From Deinococcus sp. JMULE3 (GTDB lineage: Bacteria; Deinococcota; Deinococci; Deinococcales; Deinococcaceae): a stretch of 64,000 nt of DNA. Under the pieces are notes generated by a model. The model searched no databases and had not been told where the DNA came from. It saw nothing but the letters and a program-made list of their open reading frames with translations. Position numbers and translations under genes: made by a program. Below, one piece after another: positions 11,579 through 21,412 of the stretch; position 1 is the first letter of the stretch; each line of letters opens with the position of its first letter. Location of the stretch: contig NZ_SGWE01000004.1 in assembly GCF_013337115.1 (NCBI RefSeq), positions 310,001-374,000 of the forward strand, in the 5' to 3' direction.

Positions 11579-12130
11579 CTAACGGTCGTTCGTTGGCCCG
11601 GTGAGCTGCGGGGTGTACAGGTCAGGGTTCAGGGCGGGAGCCAGCGCCAGTGCGAGCGCCTGCGCCCACACGCCGGGGCGCGTCACCAGCCCGCCGGTCA
11701 GCGCGCCGACGGTGCCCACCCCGCGCTTCAGGTCGCGGGTGCCCAGCAGGCCGTCCATCACCGGGCCGAGTTCCTGCCCGCCCAGCACGCGGGGCAGCAC
11801 GAGCGGCGGCAGGGGCAGTTCCGCCGTGCGGGAGGTGTACAGGGTGCCGTCCGCCCGCGTGGCGGCCACCACGCCGAACAGCCAGCCCTGACCGCCCTCG
11901 ACGCGCACGCCGCCCTCCAGGCCCACGCCCCAGGTCGCGCCGGGCAGCCGCGCGGCACTCCGGGCGCGGTTCACGGCGCCCCGGCGGGTCTCCTCCACCC
12001 CGATCGGCTGGTCGCGCACGCCGCTGGGCACGGACACGCCGCGCACCTCCAGCCCCGGAAACAGCGCCGCGAAGACCTCCTGCACCGGCTGGACCTTGCC
12101 GGGGTTGAGCGAGCCGACGAGGACGCTCAC
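11579..12130 (-). CDS. DUF84-family (inosine/xanthosine triphosphatase-like) protein
   Basis: 183-aa protein of the YjjX/DUF84 family, whose characterised members hydrolyse non-canonical purine nucleoside triphosphates (ITP, XTP) and so clean the nucleotide pool. The N-terminal VGSLNPGKVQPVQEVF matches the family's phosphate-binding G-S-x-N-P-x-K start; GVEETRRGAVNRA and VGLEGGV are also typical. GTG at 12130 overlaps the TGA of the DinB-like gene (GTGA), so translation is coupled. The C-terminus has an Ala/Leu-rich extension. Confidence 0.82.
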   Translation of the reverse strand: MSVLVGSLNPGKVQPVQEVFAALFPGLEVRGVSVPSGVRDQPIGVEETRRGAVNRARSAARLPGATWGVGLEGGVRVEGGQGWLFGVVAATRADGTLYTSRTAELPLPPLVLPRVLGGQELGPVMDGLLGTRDLKRGVGTVGALTGGLVTRPGVWAQALALALAPALNPDLYTPQLTGPTNDR

Positions 12131-12549
12131 GCCTGCGGTCCGTGCGGCAGGGTGCCGTGCAGGCGGCGGATCAGGGCGACCTGTCCCCAGTGGTACGCGC
12201 TGTGCGCCGCGAGGTCCGTCAGGACGTCCCGCGCGCGGGTGCTGGGGTCCGCCGCGAGCGCCTGCGCCTCGGCCAGTCCGGCCCGCAGGTCCAGCAGCGC
12301 CGCGTCCAGCTGTGCGGGGGTGGTCAGGGTCGGCCAGACGTCCAGACCGTCCGGCCAGGACTCGGCGCGGCCGGACGCGAGGTTCAGGCTGGCGCGCTGC
12401 GTGACCTGCAGGTGCGCCAGCACCTCCGCCAGGGTGTAGGGCAGCCCGGGCACGCTGCGGGTGGCCTCGGCGTGGGTCAGGCCAGCCAGGAGGGCGTCGG
12501 GGGTGCGGAAGGCCGCGCCTCCGGCCAGGGCGTACTGCAGGACGTTCAT
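12127..12549 (-). CDS. DinB-superfamily protein
   Basis: 140-aa four-helix-bundle protein of the DinB/YfiT group, metal-dependent thiol transferases or hydrolases that are expanded in Deinococcus. Candidate metal ligands are His47 (LAHLQVTQR) and the C-terminal HSAYHWGQ pair near residues 116-120. ATG at 12549 follows TACTCT (complement of 12557-12562) by 7 nt, so it is leaderless. It overlaps the following DUF84 gene by 4 nt. Thiol substrate unknown. Confidence 0.82.
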   Translation of the reverse strand: MNVLQYALAGGAAFRTPDALLAGLTHAEATRSVPGLPYTLAEVLAHLQVTQRASLNLASGRAESWPDGLDVWPTLTTPAQLDAALLDLRAGLAEAQALAADPSTRARDVLTDLAAHSAYHWGQVALIRRLHGTLPHGPQA

Positions 12550-12686
12550 GCGGTCCAGAGTACCGGGTGGATTTCAAGGCTGGCTCAAGGGTGGGTGGGG
12601 AGCGCGTGAACCTGTATGGCGGCACACTGTCATGTCAGGGTGACAGACTGGCCGACAGTGCCCCAGGAGCGGGCCGGAGGCCGCAC

Positions 12687-13121
12687 ATGACTCAGACCCC
12701 CATGCCCGTTCATATCCTGCTGGTCGAGGACAGCGAGGCAGACATCATCCTGACCCAGGAGGCCTTCCGCGAGGCGGGCATCCTGATCGACCTGAACGTG
12801 GCGCGTGACGGTGTCGAGGCGCTGGAGTTCCTGCGTGACCCCACCTGTCCCCGCCCGGACGTGATCCTGCTCGACATCAACATGCCACGCATGAACGGCC
12901 TGGAACTGCTGCGCGTCCTCAAGCACGACCCGGCGTTCATGACGATTCCCGTGATCATGCTGACCACCAGCCGCGCCGAGGAGGACATCCTGCGCTCGTA
13001 TCAGGCGTTCGCCGCGAGCTACGTGGTCAAACCCGTGGAGTTCGGGAAGTTCTACGACGCGATCCAGGCGCTGGGCCGGTACATGCTGACCATCGTGCGC
13101 CTGCCGCCGCGCGCCAGCTGA
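12687..13121 (+). CDS. Single-domain response regulator, Rcp1-like
   Basis: 144-aa receiver domain without output domain. Acidic pocket Glu14/Asp15, phosphoacceptor Asp63 (LLDINMPRMNG), switch Thr93/Thr94 and Lys115 (VVKPVEF) are all present. The long form with FLRDP near 49 and a C-terminal extension resembles the Rcp1-type partners of phytochrome and other hybrid histidine kinases. No kinase is adjacent, so this is an orphan regulator. ATG at 12687 has GGAGG (12676-12680) before it. Confidence 0.88.
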   Translation: MTQTPMPVHILLVEDSEADIILTQEAFREAGILIDLNVARDGVEALEFLRDPTCPRPDVILLDINMPRMNGLELLRVLKHDPAFMTIPVIMLTTSRAEEDILRSYQAFAASYVVKPVEFGKFYDAIQALGRYMLTIVRLPPRAS

Positions 13122-13135
13122 GCGGCGGACAGGAA

Positions 13136-13166
13136 CGGGGCCGCCGAGTTCAGATCGGCGGCCCCG
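13136..13166. terminator. Bidirectional hairpin between response regulator and aldo/keto reductase
   Basis: CGGGGCCGCCGA (13136-13147) and TCGGCGGCCCCG (13155-13166) form a perfect 12-bp stem with a 7-nt loop between convergent genes. Confidence 0.75.
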
Positions 13167-13176
13167 CTTCATGGGA

Positions 13177-14157
<981 letters not shown>

Positions 14158-14234
14158 GCGCAGACTGTAACGATTCAGATCGTGTGAATCCAGTCCCACC
14201 CCTGACCCGGCGTTCACGGGAGTACGCTGCGCGG

Positions 14235-15614
14235 GTGAATGCCCTCCCCAACCTGAGCCCGCAGGCGCGGCAACTGGCCACCACCGGCCTGATCGTGGGC
14301 GTGTTCCTGGCCGCGCTGGAGGCCAGCGTGGTCGCCACCGCCATGCCCAGCGTCATCCGCGACCTGGGTGGCGAGCACCTGTACGCCCTGCCGTTCGCCG
14401 TGTACCTGCTGACCAGCACCGTCAGCAGCCCCCTGTGGGGCCGCGCCAGCGACGTCGTGGGGCGCCGCCGCCTGTACCTCGCGGCCATCGTGATCTTCCT
14501 GATCGGCTCGGCCCTGTGCGGGCAGAGCCACTCCATGGGCCTGCTGATCGCCGCGCGGGTCGTGCAGGGCATCGGCGCGGGCGGCCTGCTGCCCCTGACC
14601 CTCACGATGGTCGGCGAACTGTACTCGTTGCAGGAACGCAGCCGCGTGCAGTCCCTGATCTCCGGCGTGTGGGGCGTGTCCGGGCTGGTCGGGCCGCTGC
14701 TGGGCGGCTGGCTCACGGAGGCCGTCTCGTGGCGCTGGACCTTCTACGCCAGCCTGCCGTTCGGCGTGGCGGCACTGCTGCTGGCCCTGCGTTTCCTGCC
14801 GGAGACCGGGCAGCCCCGCCCCGCCCGGATCGACTGGGCGGGCGCGGCGCTGTTCACGCTGGGCAGCGGTCTGGTCGTGTGGGGCCTGGAGCAGCGGCAG
14901 TGGCTGCTGGTGGGCCTGGGCGCCGCGACGCTGGTGGGCGCGATCCTGCTCGAACGGCGCCACCCGGACCCGCTGCTGCCCATGCGCGCCCTGCGCGAGC
15001 GGCTGCCGCGCGTGGCGTTCGCGGGGAACCTGCTGGGCGGCGCGGCGTACTTCGGCGTGATCGCTTACCTGCCGCTGTACGCGCAGGGCGTCACGGGCGG
15101 CGGGGCCACGGCAGGCGGCGCGATCCTGACGCCCATGCTGGTCGGCTGGACGCTGACCGCCATCGTCACCTCGCGCCTCGTGAAGACCGTTCCCCTGGCG
15201 CGCATCGCGCAGGCGGGCTTCGCAGTGCTCGTCGTGATGTTCGGCGCGCTGACGTTGGCGGTGCACGCGCCGCTGTGGGTCACGAGCGCCCTGGGCTTCG
15301 CGGTGGGGACCGGCATGGGCTTTTCCATGTTGAGCCTGCTGCTGGCCGCGCAGGAGTCCTCTGCACGCGAGGAACTGGGCGCCGTAACCAGCGGCGTGCT
15401 GTTCGCCCGGCAGATGGGCGGGGCGCTGGGCACCGCGCTGATGGCGCTGCTGATCGGCTCGGCCGCCATCCAGAGCGGCGGCTTCGAACTCGCCGAGGGC
15501 CTGCGCCGCGCGTACCTGCTGGCGCTGGGACTGGTGGTGGTGGCCCTGGCGCTGAGCCTGCGCCTGCGCGTCACCCGGCCCACGCAGGCCCCAACATCCG
15601 CGAGCAACGACTGA
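14235..15614 (+). CDS. MFS drug/H+ antiporter, DHA2 family
   Basis: 459-aa membrane exporter of the 14-helix EmrB/QacA type. The helix-2/3 loop motif ([14 protein letters not shown], about residue 75) and the antiporter motif C region ([15 protein letters not shown], about 148) are clear. GTG at 14235 follows TACGCT (14223-14228) by 6 nt, so it is leaderless; the divergent aldo/keto reductase promoter is only about 60 nt away. No regulator is adjacent and no periplasmic adaptor is encoded nearby, so substrate is unknown. Confidence 0.9.
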   Translation: MNALPNLSPQARQLATTGLIVGVFLAALEASVVATAMPSVIRDLGGEHLYALPFAVYLLTSTVSSPLWGRASDVVGRRRLYLAAIVIFLIGSALCGQSHSMGLLIAARVVQGIGAGGLLPLTLTMVGELYSLQERSRVQSLISGVWGVSGLVGPLLGGWLTEAVSWRWTFYASLPFGVAALLLALRFLPETGQPRPARIDWAGAALFTLGSGLVVWGLEQRQWLLVGLGAATLVGAILLERRHPDPLLPMRALRERLPRVAFAGNLLGGAAYFGVIAYLPLYAQGVTGGGATAGGAILTPMLVGWTLTAIVTSRLVKTVPLARIAQAGFAVLVVMFGALTLAVHAPLWVTSALGFAVGTGMGFSMLSLLLAAQESSAREELGAVTSGVLFARQMGGALGTALMALLIGSAAIQSGGFELAEGLRRAYLLALGLVVVALALSLRLRVTRPTQAPTSASND

Positions 15615-15625
15615 CCGATCACAGA

Positions 15626-15660
15626 ACAGGCCGCCACCCCATTCAGAGGTGGCGGCCTGT
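15626..15660. terminator. Bidirectional hairpin between DHA2 exporter and pdxT
   Basis: ACAGGCCGCCACC (15626-15638) pairs perfectly with GGTGGCGGCCTGT (15648-15660), a 13-bp stem with a 9-nt loop between convergent genes. Confidence 0.75.
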
Positions 15661-15671
15661 GACGCCCACGT

Positions 15672-16262
15672 TCAGGCGGGCGTGAGGCAGCCCTGGAGGA
15701 ACAGCGCGTGCAGGCGGTCGTCCCCGGTGAGTTCCGGGTGGAACGCGGTGGCGAGCACGCGGCCCTGCCGCACCGCGACGGCCTGCCCCCCGTACTCGGA
15801 CAGGACCTCCACGCCGTCGCCGACGCGGGCGAAGGCGGGCGCGCGGATGAACACGGCGGGGAACGCGCCGTTCAGGCCGCGCACGTCCAGTCCGGTCGTG
15901 AACGAGTCGATCTGCCGCCCGAAGGCGTTGCGCTGCACCGTCACGTCCAGCAGGTCCAGGCTGTCCTGACGGCCGAACTGCGGCGGGGCGCCCTGCACCT
16001 CACGGGACAGCAGGATGGCGCCCGCGCAGGTGCCCCACAGCTGCCCGCCGCGCGCGTGGAAGGCCCGCAGGGGTTCCCACAGCGCGTACTCGGTCATCAG
16101 GCGGGCCATGGTGGTGCTTTCCCCGCCGGGGAGGATCAGGCCGTGCAGGCCGTCCAGGTCCGCCGCGAGACGGACCTCGGTCACCTGGGCGCCCAGGCGT
16201 TCCAGGGCGGCGCGGTGCTCGCGGAACGCGCCCTGGAGGGCCAGCACGCCGATGCGGGCCAT
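15672..16262 (-). CDS. pdxT: Pyridoxal 5'-phosphate synthase glutaminase subunit PdxT
   Basis: Class I glutamine amidotransferase of 196 aa that supplies ammonia to PdxS for the one-step synthesis of vitamin B6. The family start (MARIGVLALQGAFREH), LPGGESTTM, the nucleophile Cys in WGTCAGAILL and the catalytic His-Glu in TAFHPELT are all present. It starts 2 nt after the stop of pdxS; both form one operon. Confidence 0.95.
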   Translation of the reverse strand: MARIGVLALQGAFREHRAALERLGAQVTEVRLAADLDGLHGLILPGGESTTMARLMTEYALWEPLRAFHARGGQLWGTCAGAILLSREVQGAPPQFGRQDSLDLLDVTVQRNAFGRQIDSFTTGLDVRGLNGAFPAVFIRAPAFARVGDGVEVLSEYGGQAVAVRQGRVLATAFHPELTGDDRLHALFLQGCLTPA

Positions 16263-16264
16263 GT

Positions 16265-17155
<891 letters not shown>

Positions 17156-17247
17156 ATGTGCAGGGTAGACCAGAACTGACCCCCCAGGAAGGGTCACATG
17201 GACACCATCAGGGGGGTCAGATTCAGGCAGGGGGAATCCAGTCCAGA

Positions 17248-17640
17248 TCAGCTGGACAGCTTGCGCCGCCGGGCCTCCTCGATCCGCTCGACGAGTTGCG
17301 ACGGTCGGAACGGCTTGACCAGGTACTCCTGCACCACGTCCGGCCCCAGGTCCGGCATCACCGCCGGGCGCGCCAGCCCGGACAGGAACACCACGGGCGG
17401 CAGCGCCGCGCCGTACTGCGCCGCCATGCGCCGCACCGTCTCGAACCCGTCCCAGGGCGTCATCAGGACGTCCATGACGATCACGTCGATCTGCTCGCGG
17501 GCCAGGACCTCCAGCGCGACCGGGCCGCTGCCCGCCGGGCAGACCTCGTAGCCCTGGATCGACAGGGTCAGGTCCAGCAGTTCCAGGATCTGTGCCTCGT
17601 CATCCACGACCAGCAGGCGCACGGCGTCGGGCGACGTCAC
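17248..17640 (-). CDS. Single-domain response regulator
   Basis: 130-aa CheY-like receiver: acidic pair Asp13/Asp14, phosphoacceptor Asp57 ([11 protein letters not shown]) and the Lys in EYLVKPF. No output domain. GTG at 17640 overlaps the TGA of the M23 peptidase gene (GTGA), so it is translationally coupled and probably belongs to the rho operon. No histidine kinase is nearby. Its link with a cell-wall enzyme could be meaningful, but this is inference from position. Confidence 0.88.
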   Translation of the reverse strand: MTSPDAVRLLVVDDEAQILELLDLTLSIQGYEVCPAGSGPVALEVLAREQIDVIVMDVLMTPWDGFETVRRMAAQYGAALPPVVFLSGLARPAVMPDLGPDVVQEYLVKPFRPSQLVERIEEARRRKLSS

Positions 17641-18971
17641 GGCAGCAGGCCCAGCGGATCGACCGTCTGCCCGTTCAGACGCACCTCGAAGTGCAGGTGC
17701 GGACCGGTGCAGATCCCGGTGCAGCCGATATAGCCCAGCAGCTGCCCCTGCTGGACCGATTGACCCGCCACGACCGCCGTGCGGCTCATGTGGCCGTACA
17801 CCAGCGTGCTTCCCCCACTCTGCGTGAACACGTTCAGACCATACGCCCCGAAGCCGCTCTGCGTGACCTCACCTGCCGCAGCGGCGTAGATCGGCGTGCC
17901 GTAGGGCGCGGCCAGATCGATGCCACCGTGGAACACCTGACGGTGGAATTCGATGTCCTGCTCGGCGTACCGGCTGGTCAGGCGGTAGTTGCGCATCGGC
18001 CAGATCAGCCCGCTGCGCCCGGGGCCCATCCCGGCGGCCGTGACGCTGGACCGCTGCGCGGACTGCCGCGCGCGGGCCTGCGCGGCCGCCTGCGCCGCCT
18101 CGAACTGCTGCTGGCGTTCCAGCGCCGCGATGGCCGCCTTGCGTTCGGGGCTGTTCTTCCACGCCAGGAACTTCTCGTACTGCGCCTGCGCCTCGTACTT
18201 CTCCTCCAGACGCTCTCGTTCCCGCTGTTTCTTCCACGCGACGAACTTCTCGTACTGCGCCTGACGCTGCGCGGCGACCTGCGCGCGCCGCTCGGCCTCG
18301 CGGCGGTCGGCGAGCTGCTGCGCGAAGCCCTCGGCGCGGATGCCGGGCAGCAGCAGCTGATCCCCGACGTTCAGTTCGGTGGGCAGCACGTCGTTCGCCT
18401 GCGCGGTCGCCACGAGGTCCGCGCCGTACCCGGCGATCAGCGACAGGGCGCTCTGACCGGGCTTGATCCGCACGAGCAGGCCGCGCGCCCCGGTCGGGAC
18501 GTTCAGGGTGCTGCCGACCTCCAGCCGGTCCAGGCTGGTGCGGTCCAGGTTCACGCCGAGCAGGTCCACGACCGTGATCCCGAATTTCCCCGCGACGCGG
18601 GCCAGCGTGTCGCCCGGACGCACGCGGTACGTGACGACCGATGAGGGCCGCAGCGGCTGGCGTTCCTGCACGCGGCCCGGCAGGGTCAGCTGCACCAGTT
18701 GCGTACTGCCACGCGCGGAGACGAGTTTCACCGCGCCGGACGTCACGCCGTAGCGGCGGGCGACGTTCGGCAGGGGCGTGGTGCGGGTCGTGACGATCTG
18801 CATGACCCGCTCGCCGCTGTCACGGCTGAGGATGACGTCCGCCGGGGCGTCGAGGTTCAGTTGCAGGGGGGCCAGCAGCCGTTCGGCGGGGGCCTGTTGG
18901 GCGTGGGCGAGGCCCAGCAGGGCGCCGAGGGTCAGGAGCCGCGTCGCGCGGCGAAGGGGTGACAGGGACAA
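17637..18971 (-). CDS. Secreted LysM / M23 peptidase with internal coiled coil
   Basis: 444-aa exported murein hydrolase. A signal peptide (RRATRLLTLGALLGLAHAQ) is followed by LysM-like repeats (clear one near residues 110-155, YRVRPGDTLARVAGKFG; another near 165-210), a charged coiled coil (about 215-305) and a C-terminal M23 domain (about 320-444) with the metal ligands in HGGIDLAAPYG and GPHLHFEV. The coiled coil holds a duplicated AQYEKFxAWK segment. The layout matches EnvC-like or DD-endopeptidase proteins. The TTG at 18971 is chosen because GGAG lies 7 nt upstream and it opens the signal peptide. It follows rho by 38 nt. Confidence 0.88.
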   Translation of the reverse strand: MSLSPLRRATRLLTLGALLGLAHAQQAPAERLLAPLQLNLDAPADVILSRDSGERVMQIVTTRTTPLPNVARRYGVTSGAVKLVSARGSTQLVQLTLPGRVQERQPLRPSSVVTYRVRPGDTLARVAGKFGITVVDLLGVNLDRTSLDRLEVGSTLNVPTGARGLLVRIKPGQSALSLIAGYGADLVATAQANDVLPTELNVGDQLLLPGIRAEGFAQQLADRREAERRAQVAAQRQAQYEKFVAWKKQRERERLEEKYEAQAQYEKFLAWKNSPERKAAIAALERQQQFEAAQAAAQARARQSAQRSSVTAAGMGPGRSGLIWPMRNYRLTSRYAEQDIEFHRQVFHGGIDLAAPYGTPIYAAAAGEVTQSGFGAYGLNVFTQSGGSTLVYGHMSRTAVVAGQSVQQGQLLGYIGCTGICTGPHLHFEVRLNGQTVDPLGLLP

Positions 18972-19009
18972 GGGTGAGCTCCGGTGGTTCAGGATCGAGT
19001 GGGCGAACG

Positions 19010-20284
19010 TCAGCCGCCGGCCAGGGCCGCCAGGAATTCGACGTTGTTGCGGGTTTTTCCCATGCGGGACAGCAGCATTTCCATCGCGTCCGCGGGGTCC
19101 ATGTCGCTGATGACCTTGCGCAGCAGCCACATCTTCTTCAGGACTTCGGGCTGCAGCAGCAGTTCCTCGCGGCGCGTGCCGGACTTCAGGATGTCCAGCG
19201 CCGGGAAGATCCGGCGTTCCTCGAGGCGGCGCGACAGCACGAGTTCCGCGTTGCCGGTGCCCTTGAATTCCTCGAAGATCACGTCGTCCATGCGGCTGCC
19301 GGTTTCCACCAGGGCGGTCGCCAGGATGGTCAGGCTGCCGCCCTCGCGGATGTTGCGCGCGGCCCCCAGGAAGCGCTTGGGCCAGTGCAGGGCGTTGCTG
19401 TCCAGACCGCCGGACAGGGTGCGTCCGGTGGGCGGGGTGACGAGGTTGTTCGCGCGGGCCAGTCGCGTGATCGAGTCCAGCAGGATCACGACGTGCCCAC
19501 CTTCCTCCACGATGCGGCGGGCGCGTTCGTGCACGAACTCCGCGACGCGCACGTGATGCTGGGGCGGCTCGTCGAAGGTACTGGCGATCACCTGCGCACC
19601 CTGCACGCTCTCGCGGAAGTCCGTGACCTCCTCGGGGCGCTCGTCGACGAGCAGGACCATCACGGTCACGTCCGGGTAGTTCTTGACGATGGAGTTCGCG
19701 ACCTTCTTCAGCAGGCTGGTCTTCCCGGCCTTGGGCGGCGCGACGATCAGCGCACGCTGCCCGCGCCCGATGGGCACCAGCAGGTCCACGACGCGCAGGC
19801 TCAGCCCATCGTCCATGGTCGGATCTTCCAGCACCAGCTGCGCGTCCGGGAAGGTGGGGGTCAGGTCGTCGAAGCGCGGGCGGCGGCGGGCCGTCTCGGG
19901 GTCCACGCCGTTCACGGCCTCCACCTGCACCAGCGACCCGAAACGTTCGTTCTCGCGGGGCTTACGGGCGCGGCCGATGATCTCGTCCCCGGTGCGCAGG
20001 TGGTACTGCTTGATGACCCCAGCGCTGATCAGCACCGTGCGGCTGTTCGGGTCGAGCAGGTCGGCCTGCAGGAAACCGTACCCGTCGGGGCTGATCTCCA
20101 GGAAACCGCGCGCGAGCAGCTGGCCCTCGCTGGCCGCCTGATGCTCCATGATCGCCAGGGCCAGGGCGTCTTTTTTCAGTTTGCGGTAGTTCTCGATGCC
20201 GTACCCGGCGGCGATCAGGTGCAGTTCGGGCAGGATCTTCTGCTGCAGTTCGTGGTACGGGAGGCTCTGGTGGGTGTCGGTCAC
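19010..20284 (-). CDS. rho: Transcription termination factor Rho
   Basis: 424-aa hexameric RNA helicase that ends transcription at unstructured C-rich RNA. An N-terminal RNA-binding domain with the cold-shock fold (GYGFLQADLLDPN, about residues 71-83) is followed by the ATPase core: Walker A APPKAGKTSLL, Walker B region VMVLLVDERPEEV, and the DSITRLARANN and LTILATALVETGSRMDDVIFEEF regions (Q- and R-loops). GTG at 20284 has GGAGG 7 nt upstream. A short ORF upstream ends in a GTGA overlap with this start, which may be a leader peptide for autoregulation. Confidence 0.96.
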   Translation of the reverse strand: MTDTHQSLPYHELQQKILPELHLIAAGYGIENYRKLKKDALALAIMEHQAASEGQLLARGFLEISPDGYGFLQADLLDPNSRTVLISAGVIKQYHLRTGDEIIGRARKPRENERFGSLVQVEAVNGVDPETARRRPRFDDLTPTFPDAQLVLEDPTMDDGLSLRVVDLLVPIGRGQRALIVAPPKAGKTSLLKKVANSIVKNYPDVTVMVLLVDERPEEVTDFRESVQGAQVIASTFDEPPQHHVRVAEFVHERARRIVEEGGHVVILLDSITRLARANNLVTPPTGRTLSGGLDSNALHWPKRFLGAARNIREGGSLTILATALVETGSRMDDVIFEEFKGTGNAELVLSRRLEERRIFPALDILKSGTRREELLLQPEVLKKMWLLRKVISDMDPADAMEMLLSRMGKTRNNVEFLAALAGG

Positions 20285-20376
20285 AGCGGGGCCTCCGTGG
20301 GTGGGAACCTGTCAGGCACGCCCGCCACGCGCGCGGCGGGCTGGTCGTTCAGGCAGGTGGGATGGATTGAGATCAT
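20281..20376 (-). CDS. Candidate rho leader peptide (31 codons)
   Basis: An ATG at 20376 opens a 31-codon frame (begins MISIHPTCLN) whose TGA overlaps the GTG of rho in a GTGA arrangement. AGGAG lies about 10-11 nt upstream of the ATG. A second frame from GTG at 20383 (23 codons, begins MTNDLNPSH, ends at 20312) uses the same AGGAG with only 3 nt spacing. E. coli rho also has a short leader ORF (rhoL) and is autoregulated in its leader. Homology to rhoL is not claimed; translation here is inference. Confidence 0.35.
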   Translation of the reverse strand: MISIHPTCLNDQPAARVAGVPDRFPPTEAPL

Positions 20377-20398
20377 TCGTCACGTACTCCTGAAACCG

Positions 20399-20427
20399 AT
20401 TCTAAACGCGCGCTGACGCTTTTCACA
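20399..20427 (-). promoter_or_regulatory. Possible rho promoter
   Basis: On the minus strand TAGAAT (complement of 20399-20404) is a good -10 box; the -35 region 17 nt upstream (TGTGAA) is weak. It would give a leader of just over 100 nt before rho, which includes the candidate leader ORF. Confidence 0.4.
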
Positions 20428-20512
20428 CGTACGCGCCGGGGGCAGGGGGGGTGGGACGCTGGAGGAACGGACGTCCAGCATACCCGCAAGCGCGGCCCGC
20501 CGGGGGACCACG

Positions 20513-20542
20513 TTGACCGCCCCCAGCCTGCCGCCCTACCAT
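20513..20542 (+). promoter_or_regulatory. Promoter of the T-box / ileS operon
   Basis: TTGACC (20513-20518) and TACCAT (20537-20542) with an 18-nt spacer. It is placed just before the T-box leader, giving transcription from about 20549. Confidence 0.6.
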
Positions 20543-20548
20543 GAGGGG

Positions 20549-20860
20549 CACCCCAGACCGGGGTGAGACAGCAGAGGCGACCGAGAGGACAGTAGGGCCG
20601 CAGGGCAGCGCGAGCGAGTCAGGGACGGTGGAAGCCTGACGCCAGCCGCGAGCACCGAACATCACCTCCCGCGCCGGCGGAAGAAAGGCCAGCAGGCCGA
20701 CTAGACCCGCCCGGACACCCCCCGGCAGAGGGCCAATGGAGACCGGCACGCGCCGGTGAAGTTGGGTGGTACCACGCACCAGCTCCCCACGGGGGCGGCG
20801 CGTCCCAGCACCGTCCCCCCACGTGGGGGCGTGACCGCTGAGACCCGCCGCCCCCTTACT
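20549..20860 (+). promoter_or_regulatory. T-box riboswitch, isoleucine specifier
   Basis: Long structured leader that would sense uncharged tRNA-Ile. The conserved T-box sequence is present at about 20758-20776 (GAAGTTGGGTGGTACCACG; consensus has GGGTGGNACCGCG), where the tRNA 3' end pairs. Upstream, a Stem I-like arm (about 20603-20645, with AGGGACGGTGGAAGCC) is followed by GAACATCACC, in which ATC at 20661-20663 sits where the specifier codon is expected; ATC encodes Ile. Downstream, a perfect CCCCCACGTGGGGG hairpin follows but no T-run, so control could be through the ribosome binding site (GGAGG at 20875-20879) as in actinobacterial ileS T-boxes. The ileS gene in the same operon supports the reading. 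Confidence 0.85.
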
Positions 20861-20887
20861 GTTGCCCTGTCCCCGGAGGCCTGAACC

Positions 20888-21217
20888 ATGCACCTGACCG
20901 ACATTCCCTTCGGGGTGACCACCTGGGCCGACGTGCCCGCCACCGACCACCCCGGCGAGCGCGGCGCGGCGACGTGGCGCACCCGGCAGTTCGGCGCGGT
21001 CCGCGTGCGGATGGTCGAGTACTCCGCCGGGTACCTCGCCGACCACTGGTGCGAGAAGGGCCACGTCCTGCTCGTGCTGGCCGGGCAGCTGGACACCGAA
21101 CTGGCCGACGGGCGCACCTTCACGCTGCGGCCCGGCGAGTCGTATCAGGTGGCTGATCATGCCGAAGCGCACCGGTCGAGCACCGCCGTGGGGGCCACGC
21201 TGTTCATCGTCGACTAG
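20888..21217 (+). CDS. Cupin-fold protein of the DHCW-motif family
   Basis: 109-aa single-domain cupin. The ADHWCEKGH segment near residue 53 and a typical barrel (HVLLVLAGQLDTELADGRTF, LRPGESYQVADHAEAHRS) identify it; possible metal ligands are the His residues in these segments. Function of the family is unknown. ATG at 20888 has GGAGG 8 nt upstream. It lies between the T-box and ileS, so its synthesis should rise when Ile-tRNA is uncharged. Such a cupin with a tRNA synthetase is unusual and may point to a role in isoleucine metabolism or mupirocin-like stress; this is speculation. Confidence 0.82.
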   Translation: MHLTDIPFGVTTWADVPATDHPGERGAATWRTRQFGAVRVRMVEYSAGYLADHWCEKGHVLLVLAGQLDTELADGRTFTLRPGESYQVADHAEAHRSSTAVGATLFIVD

Positions 21218-21262
21218 CCGCCCCCTCTCCCCTGTCCTGACCCGCACCCGCCGGAGGTGACC

Positions 21263-21412
21263 ATGCCCCGCACCCGAATCCACCACACCCGACTGGCCAA
21301 CACCACGCCCCTCTGCCCCGCCCGGCCCAGGCGGCCGATTCGGACGCGGGTGACCCCCGCCTCCGACGCCCGACCCACCACGACCCTCACCGCCCACCCG
21401 GAGATCACATGA
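21263..21412 (+). CDS. Candidate small basic protein coupled to ileS (49 aa)
   Basis: An ATG at 21263 with CCGGAGG 5 nt upstream opens a 49-codon frame (begins MPRTRIHHTR) that ends in an ATGA overlap with ileS. The product is rich in Arg, Thr and Pro with no hydrophobic stretch. The clear ribosome binding site and the exact 4-nt overlap favour translation and coupling to ileS. The odd composition could equally reflect a non-coding GC-rich spacer. Confidence 0.4.
   Translation: MPRTRIHHTRLANTTPLCPARPRRPIRTRVTPASDARPTTTLTAHPEIT

Noticed and set aside
20888..21217. T-box belonging to the cupin alone, with ileS separate
   Set aside because: There is no terminator between cupin and ileS, the 49-codon ORF bridges them, and the ATC specifier fits ileS.
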